DNA of 64,000 bases from Pristionchus mayeri. Its lineage: Eukaryota > Nematoda > Chromadorea > Rhabditida > Neodiplogasteridae. Shown one piece after another: positions 1 to 11,403 of this stretch (positions are counted from its first letter, which is position 1; every line of letters starts with the position of its first letter). The position numbers and the translations under genes are program-made. Under the pieces are notes generated by a model, which made no database searches, was not told where the DNA came from, and was given only the letters and a program-made list of their open reading frames with translations. The stretch spans positions 34,333,541-34,397,540 of the forward strand of contig BTRK01000004.1 of NCBI GenBank assembly GCA_036245805.1, given 5' to 3'.

Positions 1-29
1 AGCCCTCAGTATTGATAAATCGTTTGCAG

Positions 30-706
30 GAGGACATCCTGAACAACACGTGCTTCATCTGCGCACTGGAACGAGGGCGGTATGATTATTTATTTTTAAT
101 GTTTTTTTTTTGAAAAATAAAATATAATTTGTATTCCGTTAACGTGTTTCAGATTCGATAATCGAGCTGTGACGTTCGAGGAACATCGGAGGAAGGAGCA
201 CAACCTCTGGCACTACCTCTACTTTATCGTGTGGCTACAGATCAAGGCATGCTATTGATTAGTATTTTCGAAAATCTCATTATTTCAGGACGAAACCGAG
301 TTCACCGGCCCGGAGAGTTACGTGAGCCAATGCATCAAGGTTTGACATTTAAAAAATGTTATTGTGATGAAAATGGTAATTATTAATTCTCATTTCAGGA
401 CCGCAATCTCGACTGGTTCCCTCGAATGCAAGCAATCTCGCTAGAAGAGGAAACTGCAGAGGCGGAGCAACCGGAAGTGGGTTGTTTTGGAATTTCAAAA
501 AAACAAAAACAAGAACAAAAAAAAAACCGAAAATTGTAGCATGTATTGTTTTCCAGATGGCCGCTCTAAAGAAGGAGATTACGGTATTGAACCAGTCGGT
601 GCGTGATCTCAAAGACCAATTGGAGGACATCCGACAGGTAAATGTAAGCATACGTGATCTATAAAACAACTTTAAATTTCAGTATTTCGATATGCTGCGG
701 GAGTAG
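30..706 (+). CDS. itr-1: Inositol 1,4,5-trisphosphate receptor, C-terminal exons
   Basis: Seen: six exons at 30-79, 153-246, 289-339, 399-476, 557-637 and 683-706 join in one frame to a TAG stop. They encode the end of an IP3 receptor: a [10 protein letters not shown] segment with two cysteines, [33 protein letters not shown], then a heptad-like coiled coil ([12 protein letters not shown]...LKDQLEDI). Known: this is the cytosolic tail after the pore in the ER calcium-release channel; the Cys pair with a downstream HxxxxH forms a zinc-finger-like fold and the tail helps the tetramer assemble. The 5' part lies upstream of the window. The intron at 247-288 starts with GC rather than GT, which the conserved protein requires. 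A ryanodine receptor is excluded by the TGPESYV and WFPRM blocks. Confidence 0.95.
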
Positions 707-1783
707 ACTGTCCTCGTCAAATCTACTACAACTTTCATAGATCGATATTGATCACTTTACGTTCAAGGCTTTACTATCTCAGAGTAACCGTCGATTTGTT
801 ATAGAGAATTCCATAGTATTTAGACTTTCTTTCAGTAAGTTCTTTCAGAAGTTGTTTCAAAAGTCTTATTATGAATGTATTCCCCTCACCCGTGATAACA
901 TTTGTTCACTGGTTTCTCTCATTTTCTCAATAAGGGTCAGCCGTCCTCGACATACCACGTATTTTGCAATTGTGATTGTTATTTTTCATTCCGTAGATTG
1001 TAAGATTGTTAGATTCCGTCGTAGACTCGTCATTTGAATGCGCGATTATGCCCGAGATGGATAAACGTGTTTATTTTGAAAATTACATTCTTATTGTTTC
1101 TCAAATTCAAGCTTTTAAATTACTTTAACTTTGCAAAATTAAAAAAAGTACTCATAGTATAGCAATACTGGCGACAAATTCGATAAAGAAGACTGGCAAA
1201 ATACCTTTCGGTTGCGGCTACGTGTGATCTGAACTGACATGAGGTTATCTCGGATAGACAATATAATCGAACTAACCTTTCTGACAGAGGAATCATTCAG
1301 GGGCGAAAATATTTTGTAAAAAGCGGACAGATAACTGAATAGCACGTACGCCTCGCGAGAGTTTGCGGGCCGTGTAAATGGGCAGTGCAACTCCACCTGA
1401 GAGACGAAATTAACATATGTATTGGTTTCTACCATCTCTGTAATGATCGAATGGAGATTGAATTTTGCCGGACCTCAACACAACTAACGCCAATATTTTA
1501 ATAATGATCAGCATTTGAGAAATGGCATTCGAAATTTCGTTAGAGAATTTTTTTCATGTTTATTTATCTGATAAAATCTATATATCGTATTTAAAACATA
1601 AAAAGGAATATACTTATTTGTCAACTCAGATATCAGTTGCAGGACGTCGAGAGACAAACATACTTCAGCAGAACGCTCCCCTCGCATCACACGCGACAGA
1701 TGGGAGTAGAATTGGTTCGTTGTCATGTGTGGTTTAGTACCGGTTTCTTAAATGTATACTCGTTCGAATTGGTTTGCTTTCAT
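707..1783. other. itr-1 3' UTR and intergenic DNA, no clear gene
   Basis: AT-rich sequence after the itr-1 stop. A 98-codon minus-strand open frame with a real ATG lies at 1139-1435 but resembles no family I know and has no neighbours in frame. I see nothing else supportable here. Confidence 0.4.
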
Positions 1784-1865
1784 GATCAGGTGGCCGAGTG
1801 GTTAAGGCGTTGGACTGCTAATCCAATGGGCTATGCCCGCGTGAGTTCGAATCTCATCCTGATCG
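1784..1865 (+). tRNA. tRNA-Ser(GCT)
   Basis: The acceptor stem GATCAGG (1784-1790) pairs with CCTGATC (1858-1864), followed by discriminator G. The anticodon stem TTGGA/TCCAA encloses loop CTGCTAA with anticodon GCT at 1817-1819. A long variable arm (GGGC-TAT-GCCC) marks a class II serine tRNA. The A box (GGCCGAGTGG) and B box (GTTCGAATC) are intact and a TTTT run follows at 1870, so it looks functional. No intron. Confidence 0.97.
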
Positions 1866-2170
1866 AATGTTTTGCTCTTTTCTCGTGATGCGAGTTCGAT
1901 AGTTACAGTTGAGGATGTGAAGTTCAGCTTGAAAGCACTACCAATTCCACACTCCAAACAAATGCGTATCTCTGATAAGATCGCATTGTCCGTTCCGCTT
2001 CCTGCGGAATTATTCATTGTTGCGAACAATTGGAACAACGCCTCAACGGTTTGACTGAACTATTATCTACCTTGACTATTTACGTATATCTTAACTCTAG
2101 CTTACTGAACTTTTCACTAAATCAGCACGCACATACCTAAAATAGCTTGCTCTCACTACCATTATACGAA

Positions 2171-3916
2171 ATGCTCACCTTTCTTGATAAGGTGCATCTC
2201 TCTTTTATTGCCTGTACCGACTCAATGGCCGTTGGAATAAATTGTTGCCTCGGTTGTGCAATTATACTCAGGTTTGGACTATCGAGGATGTTGAATTGGC
2301 TATTGGATGATTTCAGAACACCAAAAAACATGCGTGTATACTCAGTATTTCTCCTAAACAATGTGATCGTAGACTTTATTTCGGCGGCAGCGAGTATGCT
2401 AGGAACAGTAAGGTTCGAATTCTGATACGATTTGCTTTTCAAATACGAAGTTTCATTCCAAATCTATTATTTAAGGATGATCGAAGGTCACGATCGAAAC
2501 TCGCTGATCATCATTTACCTTGGCCCATGCACTTTCATGGGCAGTAATTTCTGTCGAATATGCCAGGGTACGTCCAAGAACCCTATGTGTGATCGTGAAA
2601 ACGGAATTATGTCGGACGAGAACTCACCGGATGAGAACCAAAAATAAGACACTTCCGTAGTATTTTAGCAGAAGACATTTTGGTAATGTGGGAACCTAAT
2701 GCCAAAATTTAATGGAGAAGAGTACAGTGTTTGGTTCTCATCCGGTGGGTTCTCATTCGACTTGGTGCCGTGAACACTAAAGAAGTGACAATTTTTCAGT
2801 TCTACACGTCCATTTCGTGCTTCAATCGACGATTCTCCTACTTCTGTCCTTCGCCTATCGTCTCTACGTCCTCAGCACTCTATTTTCATCGAAGCGGCGT
2901 CCAACTCGCGCACATATTTGGTTCTTGTGTATCATCACCAATACCCTAGTTGCACTTCCGATCGTGAGCTCATTTTACTCCAACGTTGGCCAGCACAAGG
3001 ACCGATGAATCTCGCTAAGATGAATCCTGGCCTATCATTGCACTTAGTAGTTCAGGCAGCCTTCTACTATGCAGAGACCAACATTTCACCCGAGGTAGAG
3101 CGAGAATTCGGACTAGAGGGATACACTACGACATGTATGTTACTTGTAGCGAATGATGCTGGTAAATGTCCGTTTTTTCACCCATGAAACCCGAAAATGG
3201 AATGTTATGCTAAATAGCAAAGAAGGGGTTCATCGAAGTGGAATTGACGATTTCATTCTGATTATATCATGGTTTAAAGAATACTGCTATATTTGGTGGA
3301 TCAATTACCCTTCATCATTTAGACGTGAACCTACTCAGTACTCCAGCACTCGCTGCAAATATCTCCGCGGCTCTCATTTCGCCTTCCGTGATGATTATTA
3401 TTTTCATAGTTCGATGACAATTGAAATTCCGAATCTCGCTCACGGTAAGATAGAGTCAGCGCATGCAATATGGCACCTGTGGAAATTTTGTATAAATACT
3501 TATTTTTTGAGAAAGCCAACGACAGAAAGCGGCACGAATTTATTGCGACCTTCCTACCGTGCGGGGCAGCCGGAGCAACGACTTTCTGGATGCTAGATGT
3601 TACTCAGATCTGGTCAAACCAATTCACCGAGAGAATAATTATGGTGGTGAGAAACATGATATATGGGGCAGAATAAAATTTACTATGCGGATCATTTTTG
3701 ACAATTCCATACGTTTTATAAGTATGGTCCTATTGCTTATTGACGGCCGCGGTCGGCCCTGAAAAACAAATTCTGATGAACTCTTTGCAGCTCTTCAGTA
3801 TCTTCTCATTCGCTTCTCCTGTGATCAACTTCTTGTTCCTTCCTCCATACAGATCACTTCTTCCTTTCGGAAAAGCAAAAGTTGTGAAAACGGTAGTCGT
3901 AGCACCTCGAGTTTAG
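2171..3916 (+). CDS. Seven-transmembrane chemoreceptor (Str/Srd-like), one in-frame TGA
   Basis: Seen: exons 2171-2412, 2476-2567, 2800-2963, 3056-3134, 3323-3444, 3512-3646 and 3791-3916 join with consistent phases into about 319 codons. Typical marks are FRTPKNMRVYSVFLLNN in the first helices, SLIIIYLGPC before TM3, SFAYRLYVL after TM3, NTLVALPI in TM4, SPSVMIIIFIVR in TM5, ERIIMV, and FASPVINFLFLPPYRSLLPF in TM7 plus tail. Known: such receptors act in chemosensory neurons. Odd: TGA at 3415-3417 interrupts the TM5-TM6 loop ahead of a strong GTAAGA donor, so this may be a young pseudogene; using a weaker GTTCGA donor at 3407 would skip the stop but shorten the loop. Intron 2 holds a small hairpin. 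A polyadenylation signal AATAAA lies at 3977. Confidence 0.85.
2611..2761. repeat. Short inverted repeat in chemoreceptor intron
   Basis: About 31 bp at 2611-2641 is repeated in reverse at 2731-2761 with few mismatches, separated by 89 bp. It could be a small MITE remnant; no target duplication is evident. Confidence 0.6.
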
Positions 3917-4499
3917 GTTGAGCCGTTATGGCATATTCGTGACATGATTATGAAAAGTATTGCGCTTGAATGATTTAATAAATATATTTGATATATTGAA
4001 TAACGATGTGGACATACTTACTTCTGTCGGAATCATGAAAATTTGCAATGCTTCATTCTCCATTTTTCACTAAGCGGTAGTTTCCGATCATCCAATCACC
4101 CATTCAATAAGATGCAAGGATATGAAATATTTTCAAAAGTACAATTATCAAGAAAGTGTAAATCGATAATGAGGATGCTACTACGAAATGTTGAATTGAG
4201 CAACGAAACGATAGGGATGGAAGAAAGCTCTCGGTTGCGTAGAGACAAGGAACTGTCGATATTCCTTTCACTATACAAAATGAGTAGACAGGTAGCATTC
4301 GGAAGATATACTCACGAAGCTCCGGTGAATATAAGCGTCACTAAATTATTTTGTATTCAAAACATATGGGTCGCCATTAACCCGGAACTGCAAACCCACG
4401 AGATTATCCGAGAAAACATTTATCTTCTGTTAAAAACAATACAATAAACTCATTTCTCAGTTTGGAAGGGTCCGTTCCGGTTTCTGTCGACGACGAAAC
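3917..4499. other. Chemoreceptor 3' flank, no clear gene
   Basis: Contains AATAAA signals. An open frame at 4043-4447 (+) runs to a stop but matches no family I recognise and lacks splice-linked partners. Nothing else supportable. Confidence 0.4.
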
Positions 4500-5771
4500 A
4501 TGCGCATCATCGTGAGCAGAAGCCTTCGAGGGTCGCGTCCGTATTTGAGCTCTTTTGTTCTTTGCTTTTTCTTCCTTGTTCCTTTTTTGCGCTTTTCAGG
4601 TGAGGATGACGAATTTGAGCTAAAAATAGAGATATTACTATTTTTTTGGAAATATTAGGTTGGTTCATAAGTTTCTTTCTTTTTTCATGTACCAACATTC
4701 TGACCTCCCTAGGTAGTCGCAATGAGCCAATCAAATAATTGTTTTTGATGTTGATACGGACATGGGTAGACACTATAACGAATACTATATTGGGTTGATT
4801 CGATCAATTAGAATAGAGCATTTTAGTTCGGAAATAATCGGGCCAGCCCGAGCAGTCCGACTTTTCAATTGCTCTAGGCTCCGAGGGGAATAGCGCAAAG
4901 GCTACATTTATCACATTATTACAAAGTACTTTGACTGGGTATGTCATACGACATAGCCCACCAAACCTGCTATGAAAAACCTACTAGAAATGTTGACCCA
5001 ATTACAGAACTACTGTCTTTCAAATTCATAGATCACAAATTGCTGAGCGCAACTTCCTTACACAGCATTTATGAATGCTCACTTTCGATGGGCTATGAAG
5101 TACTTTCCCCTGTAAGTATGCTAACAAATTTAGGAAAGGATAGAACTTCCCGTTGAAGAACTGCATATTTCGAAATAATCGTGTTCTGATTCATCCGATG
5201 AAATCAACACTTTTTGGATTCCCCTGCCTCCCACACACGTTCGAATCCTGATTTTTTGTGCTTAGTAGTACAAAAAAGTCCTGCCCAAGTGTTCCTCAAT
5301 TGGGCAGAATCAGAATCCCACAAGTATTCGATATCCTGAATTTATCCCAAAATGCTTAAAATAGCCGTTTTCCGATGTTGATTTTCTGAGACTTATCACC
5401 TTCTCACGATGATGCGTAGATCCAAATCATATGTACGGCTGTAATCTACCGCCATGGCCATAACACATGGTATTCATAAAATCATTTGAGTCTATGCACG
5501 CCAACCGAATTTTGAAAAATATAAAAGAAAGAAACTTATGAACCAACCTAATATCACCTCACTCTGTTCAGAGGCGTCGACGTGTACGATTTTTCTTTCA
5601 GATTGGCCGGCGTCCAATAAGTTGGTTGACAGAAGATCGTTTAGGGATCTGAAATTTGTAGGCGAAGTTTCGAAATTAAAAAGAAATTCTTATCTAAGAA
5701 GAGGAGAAAGAATGCTAGTACGAACGGAACACAATAGTGACCGAGGAAAGAGGGAAAATGGGGTGCTTTAG
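4500..5771 (+). CDS. RRSFRDLK-family secreted basic peptide, intact copy A
   Basis: Not a family I recognise. Seen: exon 1 at 4500-4599 encodes an N-terminus with a hydrophobic run (SFVLCFFFLVPFLRFS) that could be a signal peptide and ends in phase 1 at a GTGAGG donor. Exon 2 at 5602-5771 follows TTTCTTTCAG and restores the frame (codon GAT across the junction), giving DWPASNKLVDRRSFRDLK and then a Lys/Arg-rich tail to TAG. Total 89 aa. The RRSFRDLK core recurs in eight more plus-strand copies downstream, most of them broken, so the reading frame is supported by comparison. The dibasic RR before SFRDLK could be a prohormone cleavage site (inference). The intron holds a mariner-like element (4655-5551). 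A simple basic nuclear or exported protein is the alternative. Confidence 0.6.
4655..5551. mobile_element. Mariner-like non-autonomous element M1
   Basis: Begins TTAGGTTGGTTCATAAGTTT and ends with its inverse; TA target duplications flank it (4653-4654, 5552-5553). 897 bp, without a recognisable transposase. A close relative in opposite orientation is at 50620-51526, sharing internal sequence. Sits in the intron of the copy A peptide gene. Confidence 0.85.
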
Positions 5772-6466
5772 TCTCCTAGAAACGTACGTCCGCTTGAGAC
5801 TCCAGAGACTTTCGCTCAAATCAAGCGGAGCCTTGTAAGAATAAATCCAACACTAGTGAGAAAGAAAGTGTCTCTTGTGAATTTCCGCAGTGGAGAATAG
5901 ATCGCTTTATTGTCACCTGGAAACGCCCCGAAGAAAAAAATGTTCCCAATCCTCCAACTTTTTTGCATTTTTGAAATCTCACATGACTCGGCAAGTAAAT
6001 GAATTCGATTAGATTGTTATGAAGAACTTTAGCAATTCCAGTATAGTTATTCCAAAAATGTGTTGAAGTTCAAATTTTTCAACCTCATGTAAGTATTGTG
6101 ACAGATCTCCTAAGTGAAAGGCACTTCGTTGCTTTTTTGGCTGTTAACGTTATGCCCGTTGAACTGAACACGACGGTGAAAAAGTTTTATTAATTGAGCA
6201 CGCACTCCATCAATCCTCTTAAAATTTTCCTGGCTCGTTCTGTTTGATGTCGTATGCTCCCTCCGTGTCTGCTTTCTCAGGAATGTTGATTAGGGTCGTA
6301 GTCGAGAAGCAATATCCCATTATCTTATCGATGTACATGTTGGGGAGTGGAACCACTGATGGTGTGTATTTAGATCACTTCATTGAAATTAATATTGAGG
6401 TGTAACCTGTTTTGTTTTGTCCTGTTAATCCTTTTTATCGCAATAAATTTACATATTTTATCAAAG
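5772..6466. other. 3' flank of copy A, repeat-family sequence
   Basis: Carries diverged flank of the RRSFRDLK repeat unit, including a second TTGTGA...CACCTGGAAACG-type block near 5870-5930. No gene that I can support. The stretch just before 6467 aligns by eye with that before copy F at about 14320-14400, showing that the duplicated unit is larger than the coding part. Confidence 0.4.
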
Positions 6467-6637
6467 ACTGATAACTGGCGGAGAAGATCGTATAGGGATC
6501 TGAAAACAGTACCCTATTACAGAAAAAAATAGTTCAAAGAACTAAAAAAGAGGAAAGTGACAGAGCTAGTACGAATGAAGGAAACAATCGTGACTGAGGG
6601 AAGGGCCGAAGGGAGTAGAGGGCCTTCGGTCGCCTAG
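6467..6637 (+). pseudogene. RRSFRDLK-family copy B
   Basis: One frame reads TDNWRRRSYRDLK, a stop (TAG) 11 codons on, then continues in the same frame into KKRKVTELVRMKETIVTEG and ends RGPSVA-TAG. The frame is kept across about 57 codons with a single stop and no exon 1, so it looks like a decayed coding copy. It supplies the C-terminal consensus LVRxKEAIVTEG...RGPSVA shared with copy F. Confidence 0.55.
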
Positions 6638-7030
6638 TAACTCCTCTGTTCGATGGAGAGTCGTCCACTACGGCGAAAATCACAAGCCAAACAACTGAAT
6701 CATCAAGGTTACGAAATAGAGAGCTCTCTCGCTTTCTCTCTCATTCGCCAGCTACATGGAGATGAGTGACGCTTGTCCTCTAATTGTACGAATTAAATTC
6801 AAACGTCAAAGGCAGTGGGTGGAAGAATGAGACTCCCAAGGGTGATCGGGGAATATGTGCTTGACTTTGTAATTAGTGTTGAAAATATGTGAATCGCCCC
6901 TGAGCTCGTTACTGTAATTCACGAAATCAGTCGGAAATAGTTTATCTCATACTTTTTGAACACGACAATTAAGAAATTTATCATATGTTCAGAGAAGCGC
7001 CGATCTTGATGGACGGAAGAACCGTGGGTA

Positions 7031-7516
7031 CAGTACATGCTAATCGCCTTGCCCATATGCGGCCGCGGCGGCCCGCAGCGGCCCGCGGATTCCGCGGATC
7101 GATTTTGCGGGAAGCATGCAATTTTTCACCATTCGATTTTTTGATTTTCAAATTCTCCATAAAATTTCGCATCGGATGGACTATTCATTCATATTTTAAA
7201 AAATACATAAATCGATATTTTGAATGCCGCAATCCTTCAACCTACCGTAATCGCAGTTTGCGATTTCACTTTGCCAGTCGCTTTCGCAACTGAGATTACG
7301 GTAGGTTGAAGGATTGCGGCATTCAAAATATCGATTTACGTATTTTATTAAAATATGAATGAATAGTCCATCGCATGCGAAATTTTATGGAGAATTTGAA
7401 AATCAAAAAATCGAATGGTGAAAAATTGTATGCTTCCCGCAAAATCGATCCGCGGAATCCGCGGGCCGCCGCGGGCCGCCGCGGCCGCATATGGGCAAGG
7501 CGATTAGCATGTACTG
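7031..7516. mobile_element. Foldback MITE with GC-rich tips
   Basis: Two arms of about 220 bp (7031-7250 and 7290-7516) are near-perfect inverse copies, starting CAGTACATGCTAATCGCC, with TA duplications at 7029-7030 and 7517-7518. The tips contain a GC-rich run (CGGCCGCGGCGGCCCGC) in otherwise AT-rich DNA. No coding capacity; open frames here are mirror images of each other. Confidence 0.85.
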
Positions 7517-7710
7517 TAGAAGCTTCGGAAGGTCCTTTGAGTTCTGCATAATAATTCCAAGGTCGTTTTGTGCTTCTTAGATGATGAGAGAAACTTTGAA
7601 CTAAAAATACAGATCTTGCGAACAAACTGAAGATATTTCCTCACTCCGCATTGAGGTGTCATGTGATAGCTGTCACATTCATTTACGGTCAACATGTTGT
7701 AGTTATCTTG

Positions 7711-7855
7711 TTCGGCGGAAGATCGTTTAGGGATATGACAATGCGCAGGAAACAGTAAAAACGAGCAGATAAGTAACACAAAATACGGAGTAGTAGTACA
7801 AATGAAGCGCACATGTGATCGAGGAGCGAGGGAAAAGAGGAGCTTTTAGTGTCCT
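7711..7855 (+). pseudogene. RRSFRDLK-family copy C
   Basis: Reads FGGRSFRDMTMRRKQ then a stop; the downstream CTAG-rich block aligns with the C-terminal region of the family but frame-shifted (VVQMKRT). No exon 1 or usable acceptor directly upstream. Decayed copy. Confidence 0.5.
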
Positions 7856-8039
7856 AGAAACGCGCAACCGCTGACGGCCTCGAGCTCCATTCAGACGGGG
7901 CTAGTACAAATAAAGCCGACACTAGTGCGAAAGCGAGCGGACTTGATGAAGAGAGTGGCTAAAGTAACTCCACTATTTCTTGGCGAGTCGTCAGAAAAAT
8001 GAATAATTAACTTCTAAAACAAATAAGCCATTTCAATAG

Positions 8040-8350
8040 TGCAATTGCAAATGTAATTTGTATGCTCCAATTCAGCTTCTCAAAAGCAGAGGTGCGCTCG
8101 CAAGTTTATTCAATAGATTACACTTCACAACAGTGAACATTACAAATATGGTTCTTTATCATACATTCCATTGCTCGATCAATTAGATCCTCAAACTTGC
8201 GTGGCCACGCTTGCGTCATACTTTCTCCCTTCTTCATTGATCATATCAGACCATTCGCGAACCAGATGCATATTTTTGAAGATAATGCGGGCGGATAGCC
8301 AGCGCATTTCAATAATGGTAAACAGCCGATATTAAGTTTTCAAATGGTTT
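8040..8350. repeat. Flanking repeat following copy C
   Basis: Aligns by eye with 14820-15070, which follows copy F at a similar distance (shared AGTTTATTCAA..., TTACATTC..., CTCAAACTT blocks). Shows that whole units, not just the peptide core, were duplicated. On the minus strand it has an open frame from ATG at about 8335 ending ASVATQV-TGA, which is frame-shifted in the other copy. Confidence 0.5.
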
Positions 8351-8390
8351 GAAGTTGTTTTATAGGATATTCCAGGATATCCCATCCGTT

Positions 8391-8553
8391 GAAGATCGTT
8401 TAGGGATCTGAAATAAGCAAAATTTTATTACAAATAAAACTCACAATCAGAATAGGACGCATAGAGAGGGAAGGGGACGAAGGGTAGTACGAAATAAGCA
8501 TCTCTTGTGAGTCCTCGCAAAAGATAAGAGAGGACTTCATGTCGCCTGGAAAC
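8391..8553 (+). pseudogene. RRSFRDLK-family copy D
   Basis: Has RSFRDLK immediately followed by TAA and preceded by TGA in the same frame; the 3' block ends GTCGCCTGG. The most reduced copy. Confidence 0.45.
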
Positions 8554-8812
8554 GGAGAAAAACAATTCCTCTCACTCTTCAGGCTTTTTTTTATTCTTGC
8601 ACTTAATTAAAAAGTTGTTCTGGATTTCGCTCTATTGCTTTTCCTCGGCCTACTCTCATTTGTCAACTTTTTCTGTTTTCATATCATTACACTCTTGCCT
8701 TCACTTTCAACACATGTTGCGACACAAGCCTCAACCACATTCACTCCTATGGTTTCTTACTTATCCCGCAATCTCCCAATCACTTGAATTTCGAGATGTA
8801 TCCTCATCCCAG

Positions 8813-9932
8813 ATGGTCTGTCCCACATCCATTCTCTCTGCCTCTCTCGCCATCTTCCTCCTTCGTCTCTCATCTCCTCCTTCCGAATCCTTCGTATTCT
8901 CTCCACTCTCCCTCAACACCGCCCTTGCTATTATACACGATGGAGCCAGTGGTGTGACTCAGAGCGAATTCTCCTCCTCAATGGTCAGTTGATGATTAGG
9001 AGAAATAAATAGGAAATGGTGAAACAGTTTTCCAGTAAATATAGTTCTCGCCACCCAATACATGAACTTTTGTCTTTTCTCGGTATTTCATCACTTGGTT
9101 CCTGCACCTTAATCGCTAGTGTTGTGGAGAACTTGACTAAATGATGCACAGTATGTGTGCAAGCGGAAAATTCAGGGTGCACTCCCTCTGACGTTACCGA
9201 GTTCTACTCCTCATTCGCCCTTTCCATACTCTCGTCTAATGCGACTGGAGTAACCCTAAACTCAGTCAATCGTTTCTATGTCAACAACTCGGTAATAATC
9301 AGCGTATATGTCCAAGCAACCCCATTGATCAGATGAAGCTGAAGTACGACTACAAGACGCACATACAGAGATATTACGCGATAAATGTAATGCAGGATTA
9401 AATAATTTTTTATCTACTATTTTGTCAGATCCTCCGAACAAACCTACGAAATAAGGCAGAAGCTGCGAGAAATATGAGCCAATTCGTGGAAGAAGCTACG
9501 AATGGAAAGATCAGGGATGTCATCAAGGAAGGCGGCATCTCTGATGAGGTACGTTTCATTACCTAATTTGAGAAATGATCACAATTTTTAAAATGTAAGA
9601 ATTAAATTTTCGATATGTGCTTTTTTACTCTCTGATCTAGAGAGTGTGTACAAATATGACATGAGTCGAATATCCGAAAAATATCGTTTTCAGGCGGTTG
9701 CATTTCTAATCAACGCAGTGCACTTCCTTGGCAAGTGGAAGCTCCCATTCGACAGTTATCTCACAAAGGAACGAACGTTCCAGGGAGCCCGAGGAGACAG
9801 AAAGGTGCTTCGAACTGCATCTGTTTTTAAAGAAGACATTGCGCTATTGAGATTGCCTTCATGAGCGGATATGCCAAATTCCGAGTGAACGAAAATAGCG
9901 GCCTCGGGACTATGCTCATTGTGCCGTACCAG
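8813..9932 (+). pseudogene. Serpin, broken and lacking the reactive-centre loop
   Basis: Seen: ATG at 8813 directly after a CCCAG acceptor (possible trans-splice site), no signal peptide. Exon 1 (8813-8983) has the serpin hallmark SFVFSPLSLNTALAIIHDGA. Exon 2 (9176-9291) has FYSSFALSILSS and VNRFYVNNS; exon 3 is 9333-9386; exon 4 (9429-9548) ends in a KIRDVIKEGGI strand; exon 5 (9694-9932) has LINAVHFLGKWKLPFD. Breaks: exon 1 to 2 phases do not match; exon 5 shifts frame at about 9860, between ALLRLP and YAKFRVNENSGLGTMLIVPYQ; the region that would encode the reactive-centre loop is replaced by repeat DNA. Known: serpins trap serine or cysteine proteases with that loop, so this copy cannot be an inhibitor. 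Confidence 0.85.
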
Positions 9933-10870
9933 GTAGACAGATTTGGTCAGATTATAGATGCATTGTTCTTCACTTTTTTTCACAACTACATCGCGCAGAA
10001 ATGCATAAATATTGGGCAATTTTTCCTTTATATATTTTATCGCGTTCAAATCTGATCGATTTTCGCGAAATCTGGGTAGAGTCGATTTGTTTTGTTTTTC
10101 GGATCTTCCATTTTCGTAAATTCGATTGTGAATATCTATATGTTTTGAGCAATTGCAAGGGCCGAGTTCTATGAATGTTGATAGACTACCTACTGTACTT
10201 GAACCTCAGCATATGACCAATGGAAGTTCACTTTGATAAAGATATTTTACATTCCCTTAAACATGCCAAAATCCGAGACTTGAAAATCGAATTTTTTGGA
10301 ACTACTGAATCCGATCTCCTGTGAACATTTTTCGATGTATACTGTGTTATTCAAAATGAAACAGCATAAAGCTGGTCTAAGTTCAACGTAAAATGTAGAA
10401 TATTTCAATTATTTCCAATTCGTCACCTCGGTGCCTCACCTTTAACCGCGAATATCAAAAAATACGGTATTAAATTTTTCTTTCACATTTTTTTCTAAGA
10501 CACATGAGAGATTAGTCTTTCATATTCCGCAATAAAAACCTCTGCGTTTCTACTGCGTGATAGGGAAAATATTTATTTTTCAATTCAAAATGTGGTTTTT
10601 CGATCCCAGAATTATTAGTTTTGGTCCAATCAGAAAGTTGTCAACAGTAAAGTTATTTGATATATTTTTCCCGATTTTTTTAAGACTTCCTCCATCCCTG
10701 TAGCTCTTCTGCGGACTGAAATACAGTATAGCCGGTAGTAAAACCGGAAAATGTCTAAAAGCCGGCTCTGGGACAAATAACCTGGTTCCTTCGATTTCTT
10801 GTCCTTAGTACCTTATACCATCAATATATGGCTAATATTAAAAATATTTGAAAAAAAATCGTTCACGAAG
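9933..10870. other. Repeat-derived DNA, no gene
   Basis: AT-rich. Near 10700-10790 it contains the foldback-family internal motif (AAGCCGGCTCTGGGACAAAT and its upstream AAACCGGAAAAT), here as one arm only. It replaces the 3' end of the serpin. Confidence 0.5.
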
Positions 10871-10887
10871 GGGCTAGTTGTGATATA

Positions 10888-10920
10888 AAGCGCAGTGTCT
10901 GTCCGTCTGTCCGTCTGTCC
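10888..10920. repeat. GTCTGTCC short tandem repeat
   Basis: Four consecutive 8-bp GTCTGTCC-type units next to the 120-bp tandem array. Confidence 0.7.
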
Positions 10921-10969
10921 GGATTGCGAAATAGGGAGGGGAGGGACAGATGAAGTTACAAAGGCATCG

Positions 10970-11399
10970 ATCCATTACCGTATGCCAATCAATAATTAGC
11001 ATTAGACCAACTACCGTATACCAATCGATAATTAGCCATGGCTCACCTATTATTCCGTGGGTCAGATTTATGATTTTGACCTTTGATCTTCGAATTACCG
11101 TATGCCAATCAATAATTAGCATTAGACCAACTACAGTATACCAATCGATAATTAGCCATGGGTCACCTATTATTCCGTGGATCAGATTTATGATTTTGAC
11201 CTTTGATCTTCGAATTACCGTATGCCAATCAATAATTAGCATTAGACCAACTACAGTATACCAATCGATAATTAGCCATGGGTCACCTATTATTTCGTGG
11301 GTCAGATTTATGATTTTGACCTTTGATCTTCGAATTAGCGTATGCCAATCAATAATTAGCATTAGACCATCTACCGTATACCAATCGATAATTAGTCAT
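10970..11399. repeat. 120-bp tandem repeat, about 3.6 copies
   Basis: The phrase ATTACCGTATGCCAATCAAT recurs at about 10974, 11094, 11214 and 11334 (the last with one change), giving a 120-bp period with a handful of mismatches. Each unit contains a nested near-repeat (TATGCCAATCAATAATTAGC / TATACCAATCGATAATTAGC). Open frames across it on both strands are repeat translations. Confidence 0.9.
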
Positions 11400-11403
11400 G
11401 GGC

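Noticed and set aside
1802..2038. Open frames overlapping the tRNA-Ser gene
   Set aside because: They are shadows of the structured RNA.
7504..7814. Minus-strand reading of the RRSFRDLK box as acceptor plus IPKRSS with a signal peptide
   Set aside because: The apparent start is GTG, an in-frame ATG is missing in all copies, and the plus-strand frame is conserved better across copies and has a proper spliced exon 1 in copy A.
10888..11400. CRISPR-like array
   Set aside because: The repeat is a head-to-tail tandem with no unique spacers, and the genome is eukaryotic.
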